Assembly: GCA_038131365.1 (NCBI GenBank)
Contig: JAYPPH010000006.1
Span: 62,001-126,000 of the forward strand
DNA: 64,000 bases
Direction: 5' to 3'
Source: Marisalimonas marina
GTDB taxonomy: Bacteria; Pseudomonadota; Alphaproteobacteria; Puniceispirillales; Marisalimonadaceae
Shown here: positions 44,452 through 53,407 of the stretch, in pieces
Numbering within the stretch: position 1 is the first letter of the stretch
Layout of the letters: each line of letters starts with the position of its first letter
Position numbers and translations under genes: made by a program
The notes under the pieces: generated by a model
Databases searched by the model: none
The model's input: the letters and a program-made list of their open reading frames with translations, nothing else
What the model was told of the DNA's origin: nothing

Positions 44452-45309
44452 GTGAAGATAAATAAACTTGGAGCTTTTATTGGGGTTGAAATTAAAGACC
44501 TGGATGTGACTAATATTCAAGATAAGAAAATAATAAATAAAATTGCAGAACTTTTATCTGAGTATTCAGTTGTCATTATAAGAAACCAAAATATCACTGA
44601 TGAAGAACATATAAAATTTAGTGAATTCTTTGGAGAATTGGAACTAACAAAAGTAGGCACCGATGGGTCGGGGTCTAAGCTAATTATACTTCGTAATTTT
44701 GATGAAAATGGAAATATTGTCCCTCCTTCTGGTAGACAAAGGTTAAATAATTTAGCTAATCAACAATGGCATAGTGACAGCTCATTTAAAAAAATACCTT
44801 CGAAGATGTCATTGTTATCAGCAAAAATGATTCCCTCAAAGGGTGGTAATACAGAGTTTCTATCTATGAGAGCTGTCTATAATTCTTTGCCAGATGATCT
44901 GAAAATCATAATAGAAGATAAAGTTTGTTGGCATGATTACTCTCATGGCAGATCTAAAATAGACCCTAACTTAGTTACACCAGAGGAAAAAAAGGCATTA
45001 CCACCTGTGAAACAAAAGTTAGTTTTAAAAAATAATAAATTTGGGAAATCTTTATATTTAGGTGCACATTGTAGTAAAGTTGATGGTATGGGAGAAAAAG
45101 AAAGTACAAAACTTCTTAGTGAGATAATGAAATATACTAATGATAAAAGATTTGTTTATTCTCATATATGGGAGCCACATGATTTAATCATGTGGGATAA
45201 TAGAGCAGTGTTACATAGAGCTACTCCACTTGAAGGTAAAGTTGAGAAAAGATTAATGGTTCGAACTACAGTAGCAGGGGAAACGTCAACTATTAATGAA
45301 AGCATTTAA
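44452..45309 (+). CDS. TauD/TfdA-family 2-oxoglutarate-dependent dioxygenase
   Basis: The 285-residue protein has the Fe(II) triad H107 and D109 (WHSDSSF) and H255 (VLHRATPLEG), and R271 for binding 2-oxoglutarate. It is a non-heme dioxygenase of the group that oxidises taurine, phenoxy acids and related compounds. The GTG start at 44452 has GAGGAGA upstream. The substrate is unknown. The gap of 94 bases after the regulator and 9 bases before the GMC gene makes one operon likely. Confidence 0.88.
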   Translation: MKINKLGAFIGVEIKDLDVTNIQDKKIINKIAELLSEYSVVIIRNQNITDEEHIKFSEFFGELELTKVGTDGSGSKLIILRNFDENGNIVPPSGRQRLNNLANQQWHSDSSFKKIPSKMSLLSAKMIPSKGGNTEFLSMRAVYNSLPDDLKIIIEDKVCWHDYSHGRSKIDPNLVTPEEKKALPPVKQKLVLKNNKFGKSLYLGAHCSKVDGMGEKESTKLLSEIMKYTNDKRFVYSHIWEPHDLIMWDNRAVLHRATPLEGKVEKRLMVRTTVAGETSTINESI

Positions 45310-45318
45310 AAAATTATT

Positions 45319-46914
45319 ATGCAAAATTATGATTATATAGTTGTTGGTTCTGGTTCTTCTGGCTCTGTAATTACAAACCGATTATCCGAAATTAGTAATA
45401 TTAGTGTTTGTGTTATTGAAGCAGGTGGAACTAATCAACATCCATACATCAAAATGCCTGCAGGTTTTATTAAAACTATAAACGACAAGAGGTTCAATTG
45501 GTGTTTTAAAACTGAAAAAAATAAGAATGTAAACAACAGAGAAATTTTGTTCCCAAGAGGAAAAGGCTTTGGTGGCTCGAGTTCTATTAATGGGCATTTA
45601 TATGTTAGAGGCCAGCCTGATGATTATAATCAATGGTCACAATTAGGAAATTATGGGTGGTCATACGAGGATATACTTCCTTATTTCAAGAAATCAGAAT
45701 CTAAAGAAAATGGTAATGCTGATACAAGAGGAAAAGACGGCCCTTTATTTGTGTCTGATATTGTTGAAAAACATCCAATTTGCGAGGAATTTATTAGGGG
45801 GTCTCGTGAGTTAGGCATCAAAATTCAAGAGGATTATAATTCAGGTGATCAAGAAGGTATTTTTTATTACCAAAGAACGATTAAAAATGGAGCACGATTC
45901 AGTGCATATGACGCTTTTTTGAAAACTGCAATTAAAAGAAAAAATGTAGATATTAAAAAAAATACAATGGTATTAAAAATTATATTTGAAGGTAAAAAAG
46001 CTATTGGTTTAGTTTGTGAAAAGAATAATAAAATTTTTCAAATTCACGCTAATAAGGAAATAATTTTATGTGCTGGTGCTATTGGCACACCACACTTGCT
46101 CCAGGTATCAGGTATTGGTAATTTAGAACATTTAAATGAGATAGGTGTAAAACCCGTCCATGAGAACAAAAATGTTGGTGAGGGGTTGCAGGATCACTAT
46201 GCTGTCAGAGTTGCTAACAGAATTAATTTGCCAAATACGTTAAATGAAAAAGCTAGTGGTTACAAATTAGCTTTAGAAATTATGAAATGGTTTATTTTTA
46301 GAAAAGGTCTAATTTCATATAGCCCTGCCCATGTGGGAGCTTTTTTAAAATCTTCCCCAGAAATTGATTTTCCAGATTTACAATTTGTGTTTACACCAGC
46401 CTCATATACTGAGGGAATGATAGGAAAACTTCAAGATCACCCAGGCATAACTTGTGGAGTATGGCAATCCAGGCCACAAAGTAGAGGTTATATCAGAGCC
46501 ACTTCCGGTAACATTAAAATTGATCCAATAATCCAACCTAACTATTTAAAAGAAAAAATTGACCAAGATATTTTAATTGAAGGAGTTAAAATGTGTAGAA
46601 AACTTTTAAAAACTTCTAATATTGAAAAAATTTCAGTTAAAGAGACTCTACCTGGGGAACAAGTAAAAACTGATAATGAAATTTTAAATTTTGTAAGAAA
46701 TAATGGGGCAACTGTATATCATGCTATTGGAAGTTGTAGAATGGGAATTGATCAATCTGCAGTAGTAAATCCTTCACTTAAAATTTTAGGTCTTGAAAAT
46801 ATAAGAGTTGCTGATGCTTCCATAATGCCCACAATGCCCTCAGGAAACACAAATGCGGCTACTTTAATGATAGCAGAGAAAGCATCAGATCTTATAAAAA
46901 AAGATTTAAATTAA
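45319..46914 (+). CDS. GMC-family flavin oxidoreductase (choline dehydrogenase-like)
   Basis: The 531-residue protein has the FAD-binding GSGSSGSVITNRL at its N-terminus, the second GMC signature GGSSSINGHLYVRG, ILCAGAIGTPHLLQVSG and the C-terminal VYHAIGSCRMG with catalytic His, then SGNTNAATLMIAEKA. It oxidises an alcohol or sugar alcohol with FAD, electrons going to a quinone, cytochrome or oxygen. Choline or other small alcohols are plausible but not shown. It ends 4 bases inside the convergent ChaC-like gene. Confidence 0.88.
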   Translation: MQNYDYIVVGSGSSGSVITNRLSEISNISVCVIEAGGTNQHPYIKMPAGFIKTINDKRFNWCFKTEKNKNVNNREILFPRGKGFGGSSSINGHLYVRGQPDDYNQWSQLGNYGWSYEDILPYFKKSESKENGNADTRGKDGPLFVSDIVEKHPICEEFIRGSRELGIKIQEDYNSGDQEGIFYYQRTIKNGARFSAYDAFLKTAIKRKNVDIKKNTMVLKIIFEGKKAIGLVCEKNNKIFQIHANKEIILCAGAIGTPHLLQVSGIGNLEHLNEIGVKPVHENKNVGEGLQDHYAVRVANRINLPNTLNEKASGYKLALEIMKWFIFRKGLISYSPAHVGAFLKSSPEIDFPDLQFVFTPASYTEGMIGKLQDHPGITCGVWQSRPQSRGYIRATSGNIKIDPIIQPNYLKEKIDQDILIEGVKMCRKLLKTSNIEKISVKETLPGEQVKTDNEILNFVRNNGATVYHAIGSCRMGIDQSAVVNPSLKILGLENIRVADASIMPTMPSGNTNAATLMIAEKASDLIKKDLN

Positions 46915-47600
46915 TTATTTTTTAAATGTTTGGAAATTGCAATCATTTCGCTATCTACGATATTTAACTCTGATAAACTTTGTAATGTGTTGCTAAAGTA
47001 TTCTTCACAGGTTCCTAAAAAGCCATGAGCGTTTGAAATCATGCTAGCTTTAGTTTGGATGGCTTTATTTTGAAAATAGTTTTTGTGTTTTTTATCAACT
47101 GTAAAGGCTAGTGAAATAACTTTTCTTCCATCCTCTAAAATAGTTTTCAATAGCTTCGGTTTATATGCTCCAGTTACCATCTCCCTTCTAAATAAAATGT
47201 CTATATTTTTTATAGCTTCTGATTTTTTTAATTTTAATGCAGAGCCTCGACAGGACCCGCCTCTATCAAGACCTAACATTAATCCTGGCTTTTTAAAAGA
47301 ACCTCTACCCAAGTTAGTTTTCATACAGAAACTTCTATGAAAACCATAAATCTTAGCCAAACATTCTTCTTCATAATCTACTGTCGGGTTCCACAATAAA
47401 GATCCATATGCAAAAATATAAATATCTTCACCAATTCCTTCGTCAGGAATAATATTTCTTCTCGCATTTAGAAGTTCCTCGGTTGTTAATACCTTGTCAC
47501 TTCCGCTAATGCTTTTTATTTTATCGCCTAACTGACCTTTGCTAATATTTTCTTTTGTGAGTTTAATAAAACCATCATTAATTTTTTTGGTAGTAGCCAT
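46911..47600 (-). CDS. ChaC-like gamma-glutamylcyclotransferase
   Basis: The 229-residue protein has IFAYGSLLWNP, FHRSFCMKT, LDRGGSCRGSALKL and the REMVTGAYKP motif of ChaC-type enzymes, which split gamma-glutamyl-cysteine bonds, chiefly in glutathione, to 5-oxoproline. It is about 10 bases downstream of the mechanosensitive-channel gene on the same strand. The stop overlaps that of the GMC gene by 4 bases. Confidence 0.88.
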   Translation of the reverse strand: MATTKKINDGFIKLTKENISKGQLGDKIKSISGSDKVLTTEELLNARRNIIPDEGIGEDIYIFAYGSLLWNPTVDYEEECLAKIYGFHRSFCMKTNLGRGSFKKPGLMLGLDRGGSCRGSALKLKKSEAIKNIDILFRREMVTGAYKPKLLKTILEDGRKVISLAFTVDKKHKNYFQNKAIQTKASMISNAHGFLGTCEEYFSNTLQSLSELNIVDSEMIAISKHLKNN

Positions 47601-47609
47601 TTTAAAAAT

Positions 47610-48458
47610 TTATGATGTAATGACTCTGTGAGGATAAGGAATTTGAATGCCAGCTTCGTCCAAGGCAGGTTTAAGTTTCCTCATTAAATCAGTGTAAACA
47701 GCATACCAATCTTTTGTATGTGAATAGAGTCTAAGTCTGACAACGATTGCGCTATCGTCGTATTTCATAACTAAAAATTGGGGCTTTTTTGGTTTATCTA
47801 AAACCCTTTCATCTTCGGCTAATTTTAGTAAAACTTCAGATGCCAAATCAAGATTAGTGTCGTAATGTATCCCAATGTCAACGTCAATACGTCTAGTTTC
47901 ATAATGTGAGTGATTAGTAATTGTACTATTCCATATACTTGAATTTGGTATAGAAACATAAACGTTATCAAATGTATCAATAATAGTAGTGAAAAGACCA
48001 ACCTCTCTGATTGTACCAGAAACACTTCCGGTTTCTACCCAATCCCCGGTTGTAAATGGTCTTAATAACAATAACATCACACCAGCAGCTACATTGGACA
48101 AAGTCCCCTGTAATGCTAAGCCAATTGCTAAACCGGCAGCACCCAGAACAGCAATAATAGAAGTGGTTTGGACTCCAAATTGTCCTAGAACGGCAATAAG
48201 AGTGATGATTATTATACCGTACCTTATTATGTTTCCAAAAATAGGAACGATAAGAGGATCAATTTTATCAAAAACACCTAATTTTGTTCTAGCCAATTTA
48301 CTTAACTTGCCAGCTAAATAGAAGCCAACAATTAGTATAATAGTTGCCCCTAATACTTGGCCAGCATAAGTAACTATAACTTGAATCGAACTATTAATTA
48401 GATTGGAAATTATTTCAAAATTGACGTCTATTTTATTGGTCAAAGAGATAATCTCCAT
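47610..48458 (-). CDS. small-conductance mechanosensitive channel MscS
   Basis: The 282-residue protein has three membrane segments in its first 130 residues, with the pore helix GAAGLAIGLALQGTLSNVAAGVMLLLLRPF, followed by the soluble MscS beta domain (GDWVETGSVSGTIREVGLFTTII) and an alpha/beta end. It releases solutes under hypo-osmotic stress. The size is close to that of E. coli MscS. It likely heads a unit with the ChaC-like gene. Confidence 0.93.
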   Translation of the reverse strand: MEIISLTNKIDVNFEIISNLINSSIQVIVTYAGQVLGATIILIVGFYLAGKLSKLARTKLGVFDKIDPLIVPIFGNIIRYGIIIITLIAVLGQFGVQTTSIIAVLGAAGLAIGLALQGTLSNVAAGVMLLLLRPFTTGDWVETGSVSGTIREVGLFTTIIDTFDNVYVSIPNSSIWNSTITNHSHYETRRIDVDIGIHYDTNLDLASEVLLKLAEDERVLDKPKKPQFLVMKYDDSAIVVRLRLYSHTKDWYAVYTDLMRKLKPALDEAGIQIPYPHRVITS

Positions 48459-48594
48459 TTGGTTTTACAAAAGATTTAGTATAAACACTATTACACATAT
48501 TTAATCGTTTATAGCAAAAACATAATTAAAAAATTTATGTTAACAATCATATATCAACTTGAGTTTAAATTCTTATTGTGTTTATAACATTTCT

Positions 48595-49587
48595 ATGAAA
48601 ATTATAAAATGGAAAATTGGAGATAATCCAGCAGAAATTGGAACAAACATAGCCATCGCAATTGGAAATTTTGATGGTATTCACAAAGGTCACGTTAAAT
48701 TATTAGAAGCTGTAAAGGAAAGGTCAATAGAAAATAATTTGTCTTTTGGTGTTGTTACTTTTGATCCTCATCCAAGAGATTTTTTTAATACCAACAACAC
48801 ATCTTTTAAACTTCTAGATATTGAAGAAAAGCAAAACCTACTTAATCAAATTGGTGTTGAGTACCTTATTATAATTCAATTTAATGAGGATTTAAAAAAT
48901 TGTAGTCCTAATGATTTTTTATCAGAGATATTAATCAAAAATTTTAAAGTTTCTAAAATGTACGCTGGTTCCAATTTTAAATTTGGTAAAAACCGAGAAG
49001 GTTCTATTCAGTCAGCCAAGGAGTTTGCCCTAAGTAAAGGGTTAGAGATCGCATCAATAGATTTGAAAAAAACTAATTATAACCCAGAAAAAGATTCTGA
49101 AGTAATTAGCTCTCAAACTATAAGAAAATTATTACAAACAGGAAAATTAGAAATTGCTAAATCATTACTTGGAAGGAATTGGTGTATCACAGGTATTGTT
49201 GAAAAAGGTAAACAAAAGGGTAGGGAAATTGGTTTCCCAACAGCTAATGTTGATATAAGAAATTTTTTAATACCTCCTCTTGGTGTTTATATTACAAGAC
49301 TAAGAGTAGAAGATCATAAAAGTAATGAACTAAAAAATGATTGGTTGCCTTCTATATCTAATATAGGTACAAAGCCTACAGTTTCTGGAGAAAATATAAA
49401 TTTAGAAACCCATATAATTAATATAAATAATGAAATTTCAGAATTAAACTTATATGGAAAAAGAGTAAAAGTTGAGCTGATTAAATTTTTAAGACCTGAA
49501 AAAAAATTTAACTCACTATCTGAATTAAAAAATCAGATTGAGTTTGATACGAAAGAGGCTGCAGAATTTCATAAGAGAAATAGCTAA
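48595..49587 (+). CDS. ribF: bifunctional riboflavin kinase/FMN adenylyltransferase
   Basis: RibF makes FMN from riboflavin and then FAD. The N-terminal nucleotidyltransferase part has GNFDGIHKGH and VVTFDPHPRDFF; the C-terminal kinase part has GREIGFPTANV and GVYI. The ATG at 48595 gives the usual N-terminus and 330 residues; an upstream TTG would add twelve unlikely residues. It heads the group ribF-ileS-lspA-bamF-mutL on the plus strand. Confidence 0.94.
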   Translation: MKIIKWKIGDNPAEIGTNIAIAIGNFDGIHKGHVKLLEAVKERSIENNLSFGVVTFDPHPRDFFNTNNTSFKLLDIEEKQNLLNQIGVEYLIIIQFNEDLKNCSPNDFLSEILIKNFKVSKMYAGSNFKFGKNREGSIQSAKEFALSKGLEIASIDLKKTNYNPEKDSEVISSQTIRKLLQTGKLEIAKSLLGRNWCITGIVEKGKQKGREIGFPTANVDIRNFLIPPLGVYITRLRVEDHKSNELKNDWLPSISNIGTKPTVSGENINLETHIININNEISELNLYGKRVKVELIKFLRPEKKFNSLSELKNQIEFDTKEAAEFHKRNS

Positions 49588-49623
49588 AAATTAAATCCCT
49601 TTTAAATGAACTAGAGAAGATTG

Positions 49624-52398
49624 ATGACAGATTATAAAGAAACAGTTTTTTTACCAAAAACCGATTTTTCGATGAGGGCAGGTTTACCCACAAAGGAGCC
49701 TCAAATATTAAAATTATGGGAAGAAACTAAATTATTTGATAAACTGAGAGAGCAGAGAAAGTCAGCAAAGCCATTTATTCTTCATGACGGACCTCCATAT
49801 GCAAATGGTAATTTACATATTGGGCATGCTCTAAATAAAATAATCAAAGATGTAATCAATAGATCTCAATCTATGCTTGGCAAAAATGCTAATTATGTTC
49901 CTGGATGGGATTGTCATGGGCTCCCAATTGAATGGAAAATAGAAGAAAATTATAGAAAAAAGAAAAAGAACAAGGATGACATCCCTGTTGTAGAATTTAG
50001 AAAAGAATGTAGAGACTTTGCTGCTAAGTGGATGGAAATACAGTCTGAGGAGTTTCAAAGGTTAGGTGTATATGGAAATTGGCAGGATCCTTATTCAACC
50101 ATGAAATATGAATCTGAGGCTATTATAATGTCTGAGATTGGTAAATTTTTAATGAACGGAAGCCTTTACAGAGGCGTAAAACCTGTGATGTGGTCTCCTG
50201 TTGAAAAAACCGCTCTTGCCGAAGCTGAAATTGAATATCATGATCATACTAGTACAACTATTTTTGCCAGGTTTCCGGTAAAAAGTACACCTTTAGAAAA
50301 ATTATCTGGTTATCAGATAATAATTTGGACAACAACACCATGGACTATGCCAGGAAATAGAGCTGTCGCTTATGGAGAAAGTATAGAGTATTCTTTATTA
50401 GAAATTACTAAAGTAGATGAAAATTCAATGGCTGTTCTAGGAGATAAAATTGTAATAGCCAAAGAATTGTTAGAAGAAGTAACAAAAGAATTATCAATAA
50501 TAAGTTATAATATTATAGATACTATTAAAGGTGGAGATCTTACAGGTTCAATTTTATCTCACCCATTATACAAACATGGTTATGATCACGATGTACCATT
50601 GTTAAAAGCAGATTTTGTAACAATTGATCAAGGAACAGGTTTTGTTCATATCGCACCGGGACATGGAGCAGATGACTTTGAGTTGGGAAAGAAAAATAAT
50701 CTACCAATACCCGAAACAGTTTCAGATAATGGTATTTTAGATAGTGATTTACCACTATTGGGAGGTCTGCGTGTTTTAAAAGATAATGAAAAAATTGCTG
50801 ATATAATGTCTGAATATAGTGCATTAATTGGAAGAGGCACACTAAACCATTCTTATCCCCATAGTTGGCGATCTAAAGCTCCTCTTGTTTTTAGAACAAC
50901 ACCTCAGTGGTTTATATCAATGGATACTAATCATCTAAGGACTACAGCTTTAAAATCTTTGTCAGAAACAACATTTTTTCCACCACAAGGCGAAAACCGA
51001 TTAACTAAAATGATTGAAGATAGACCAGACTGGTGTATATCAAGGCAAAGAGCTTGGGGTGTACCCTTAGCAATTTTTGTTAATAAAAAAACTCAAGAAC
51101 CTCTTAGGGACCAAGAGGTAATTGATAGAGTGGTAGAGGCATTCAAAAAATATGGTGCAGATGCCTGGTTTGAAAAACCAGCGTCCTATTTTCTTGGCTC
51201 GAAATATAATCCAGATGATTTTGAAGCTGTAAAAGACATAGCTGATGTATGGTTTGATTCAGGTTCAACACATGCTTTTGTTTTAGAAGACAGAAAAGAT
51301 CTGTTTTGGCCAGCCTCATTGTATTTAGAAGGTACAGATCAACATAGAGGATGGTTCCATTCTTCATTGCTTGAAAGTTGTGGTACCAGAGGGAGAGCTC
51401 CCTATGATGCTGTTTTAACTCATGGGTTTGTTTTAGACCAACAAGGTCGAAAAATGTCAAAATCTCTAGGTAACATTACTGCACCTCAAAAAGTGATTAA
51501 TGAATTTGGTGCCGACATATTAAGATTATGGGTAGTTGGGTCTGACTATTATGATGACTTAAGGATTGGGAAAGAGATATTAGTAAGACATTCTGATCAT
51601 TATAGAAGGTTAAGAAATACACTCAGATACCTTTTAGGCGCTTTGAATGAATTTGATGAAAAAGAAAAAATTGATTTTGCAGAAATGCCAGAGTTAGAGA
51701 AATGGGTTTTACATAGAGTTTCCGAATTAAGTAAGAAAATTGAAGAGAATACTGAAAAATTTAATTTACATGACATTTATTTAGATATTCATAATTTCTG
51801 TACTATAGATTTATCAGCATTTTACTTTGATATTAGAAAAGATACTTTGTATTGCGAAGAGCTAAATGGTAATGAAAGAAGATCTTGCAGAACTGTTATG
51901 GACATCTTGTTTCAGTCACTCACCACTTGGTTAGCTCCCATTATATGTTTTACAGCTGAGGAAGCTTGGCAAAGTAGATATAATGATAAAGAAAATTCAG
52001 TTCACTTGCAGACGTATTATAAAGCAGATAAGGCATGGGAAAACAATCTGATTGCAAAGAAATGGTCAGAAATTCGAGAGTTAAGATCTGTTGTTACCAC
52101 CGCAATCGAAGAAAAAAGAAAAGAAGGTTTGTTAGGATCTAGTCTTCAAGCTAAGGTTATTATTCAAGCAGATGAAAACACTTTGGATAAACTTAGTGAT
52201 GTAAATCTCCCAGACATATTTATTTGTTCCGAGGTAGAAACAAATATTAATAGTTCAAAAGATGAGACAAATTTTTCAGTAACTATAGAGCTTGCCTCTG
52301 GTGGGAAATGCCAGCGTTGCTGGAAAATTGTTAAGGAAGTCAAAGATGAAAATGAGTTATGTAATAGATGTAGTAGTGTCTTAAAAAAAATTAAATGA
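49624..52398 (+). CDS. ileS: isoleucyl-tRNA synthetase
   Basis: The 924-residue class I synthetase has the HIGH motif in PYANGNLHIGHAL, the editing domain (WTTTPWTMPGNRAV), KMSKS in GRKMSKSLGN and a C-terminal zinc-binding CQRCWK....CNRC. The ATG at 49624 follows an AGAGAAGA ribosome site; a TTG one codon earlier is weaker. The last four bases overlap lspA (ATGA), as in many proteobacteria. Confidence 0.96.
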   Translation: MTDYKETVFLPKTDFSMRAGLPTKEPQILKLWEETKLFDKLREQRKSAKPFILHDGPPYANGNLHIGHALNKIIKDVINRSQSMLGKNANYVPGWDCHGLPIEWKIEENYRKKKKNKDDIPVVEFRKECRDFAAKWMEIQSEEFQRLGVYGNWQDPYSTMKYESEAIIMSEIGKFLMNGSLYRGVKPVMWSPVEKTALAEAEIEYHDHTSTTIFARFPVKSTPLEKLSGYQIIIWTTTPWTMPGNRAVAYGESIEYSLLEITKVDENSMAVLGDKIVIAKELLEEVTKELSIISYNIIDTIKGGDLTGSILSHPLYKHGYDHDVPLLKADFVTIDQGTGFVHIAPGHGADDFELGKKNNLPIPETVSDNGILDSDLPLLGGLRVLKDNEKIADIMSEYSALIGRGTLNHSYPHSWRSKAPLVFRTTPQWFISMDTNHLRTTALKSLSETTFFPPQGENRLTKMIEDRPDWCISRQRAWGVPLAIFVNKKTQEPLRDQEVIDRVVEAFKKYGADAWFEKPASYFLGSKYNPDDFEAVKDIADVWFDSGSTHAFVLEDRKDLFWPASLYLEGTDQHRGWFHSSLLESCGTRGRAPYDAVLTHGFVLDQQGRKMSKSLGNITAPQKVINEFGADILRLWVVGSDYYDDLRIGKEILVRHSDHYRRLRNTLRYLLGALNEFDEKEKIDFAEMPELEKWVLHRVSELSKKIEENTEKFNLHDIYLDIHNFCTIDLSAFYFDIRKDTLYCEELNGNERRSCRTVMDILFQSLTTWLAPIICFTAEEAWQSRYNDKENSVHLQTYYKADKAWENNLIAKKWSEIRELRSVVTTAIEEKRKEGLLGSSLQAKVIIQADENTLDKLSDVNLPDIFICSEVETNINSSKDETNFSVTIELASGGKCQRCWKIVKEVKDENELCNRCSSVLKKIK

Positions 52399-52883
52399 GA
52401 AAAAACTTAGGTACATTTAATCTTTTATTAATTCTCATAAGTTTCGTTGCTTTAGATTATGGTACAAAACTGTGGGCAATTAAAACTCTTTTTATTCAAG
52501 CTCAATCTATAAAACTGACATCATTTCTTTCTATGACACCTGTATGGAATAGCGGAATTTCATTTGGTTTTTTTCAAGATTCAGGAGAAATTGGAAGGTA
52601 TGGATTTACCATTTTTGCTTTGGTAGTAAGTGTATATCTAATATTTTCATCTTTTAAATTACCAAAATACTCATCATTAGGATTTATTTTGATAGCCAGT
52701 GGTGCAATAGGAAACGCAATTGATAGGATGCTTTACGGCAAAGTGGTAGATTTCATAGATTTCTATGTTGAAGATTTACACTGGCCAGCTTTTAATGTTG
52801 CTGATACAATAATCTTTATTGGAGCATGTTTGTTCCTTTTTGCTCAATTTTTTACAGCTGAGAGTTCTTATTATGAAAAATAA
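52395..52883 (+). CDS. lspA: lipoprotein signal peptidase II
   Basis: LspA cleaves lipoprotein signal peptides after lipid attachment. The 162-residue protein has four membrane segments and the family motifs GNAIDR, VVDFID and FNVADT with the two catalytic aspartates. It overlaps ileS by 4 bases and the following lipoprotein gene by 11 bases, so the enzyme and one of its likely clients are translationally coupled. Confidence 0.94.
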   Translation: MRKNLGTFNLLLILISFVALDYGTKLWAIKTLFIQAQSIKLTSFLSMTPVWNSGISFGFFQDSGEIGRYGFTIFALVVSVYLIFSSFKLPKYSSLGFILIASGAIGNAIDRMLYGKVVDFIDFYVEDLHWPAFNVADTIIFIGACLFLFAQFFTAESSYYEK

Positions 52884-53394
52884 ATTTTTTAAAATATTTG
52901 TTTTTTTAATGCCTTTGGGGATGTCCTTATCAAGTTGTTCAGATTTTAGAAAAGCTGTAGGTAAGGAAAAAGTGATACCAGATGAATTTTCAGTTGCTAT
53001 GACGCCATCTCTAATTGTACCTCCAGGGTATAATATAGACCCTGATTTATTTAAAAATAATGATATATCCAAAGCTGAGAATGATTTTAACCTCAGTAGT
53101 GAAATTAATGTTAAAGAAACTAATGAGATTTCAAGTTTTCAAGATTTGTTTGTTGATAAGGAAATTCCAAAAGATATTAGAAAGTTAGTTGATGAAGAGA
53201 CATTGGGTATTTCTTTAAGTGAAAGAAGGGGCATAGATATTTTATTTGGGCAAGTTCCAGAAACAGGTGTTGTATTAGATGCTAAAAAAGAAGCCCTTCG
53301 AATAAGAAAAAATAAATCATTGGGACAGAAGATTAATTCTACACCTTCTCCGGCTATTGAAAAAAATTCTGGAAAGTCTGTTCTAATAAAGTAA
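52873..53394 (+). CDS. bamF: DUF3035/BamF-like outer-membrane lipoprotein
   Basis: The chosen ATG at 52873 gives a 173-residue lipoprotein: hydrophobic FKIFVFLMPLGMSL, then a lipobox LSSC ending at residue 19 or so. The mature part has DEFSVAMTPSLIVPPGYN, a PxxP-rich stretch and a helical C-terminus, as in the alphaproteobacterial DUF3035 family described as BamF, part of the beta-barrel assembly machinery. It starts 11 bases inside lspA. An upstream in-frame ATG at 52819 would put 18 charged or non-signal residues in front and is rejected. Confidence 0.82.
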   Translation: MKNKFFKIFVFLMPLGMSLSSCSDFRKAVGKEKVIPDEFSVAMTPSLIVPPGYNIDPDLFKNNDISKAENDFNLSSEINVKETNEISSFQDLFVDKEIPKDIRKLVDEETLGISLSERRGIDILFGQVPETGVVLDAKKEALRIRKNKSLGQKINSTPSPAIEKNSGKSVLIK

Positions 53395-53407
53395 TTGGAA
53401 CCCTGTT

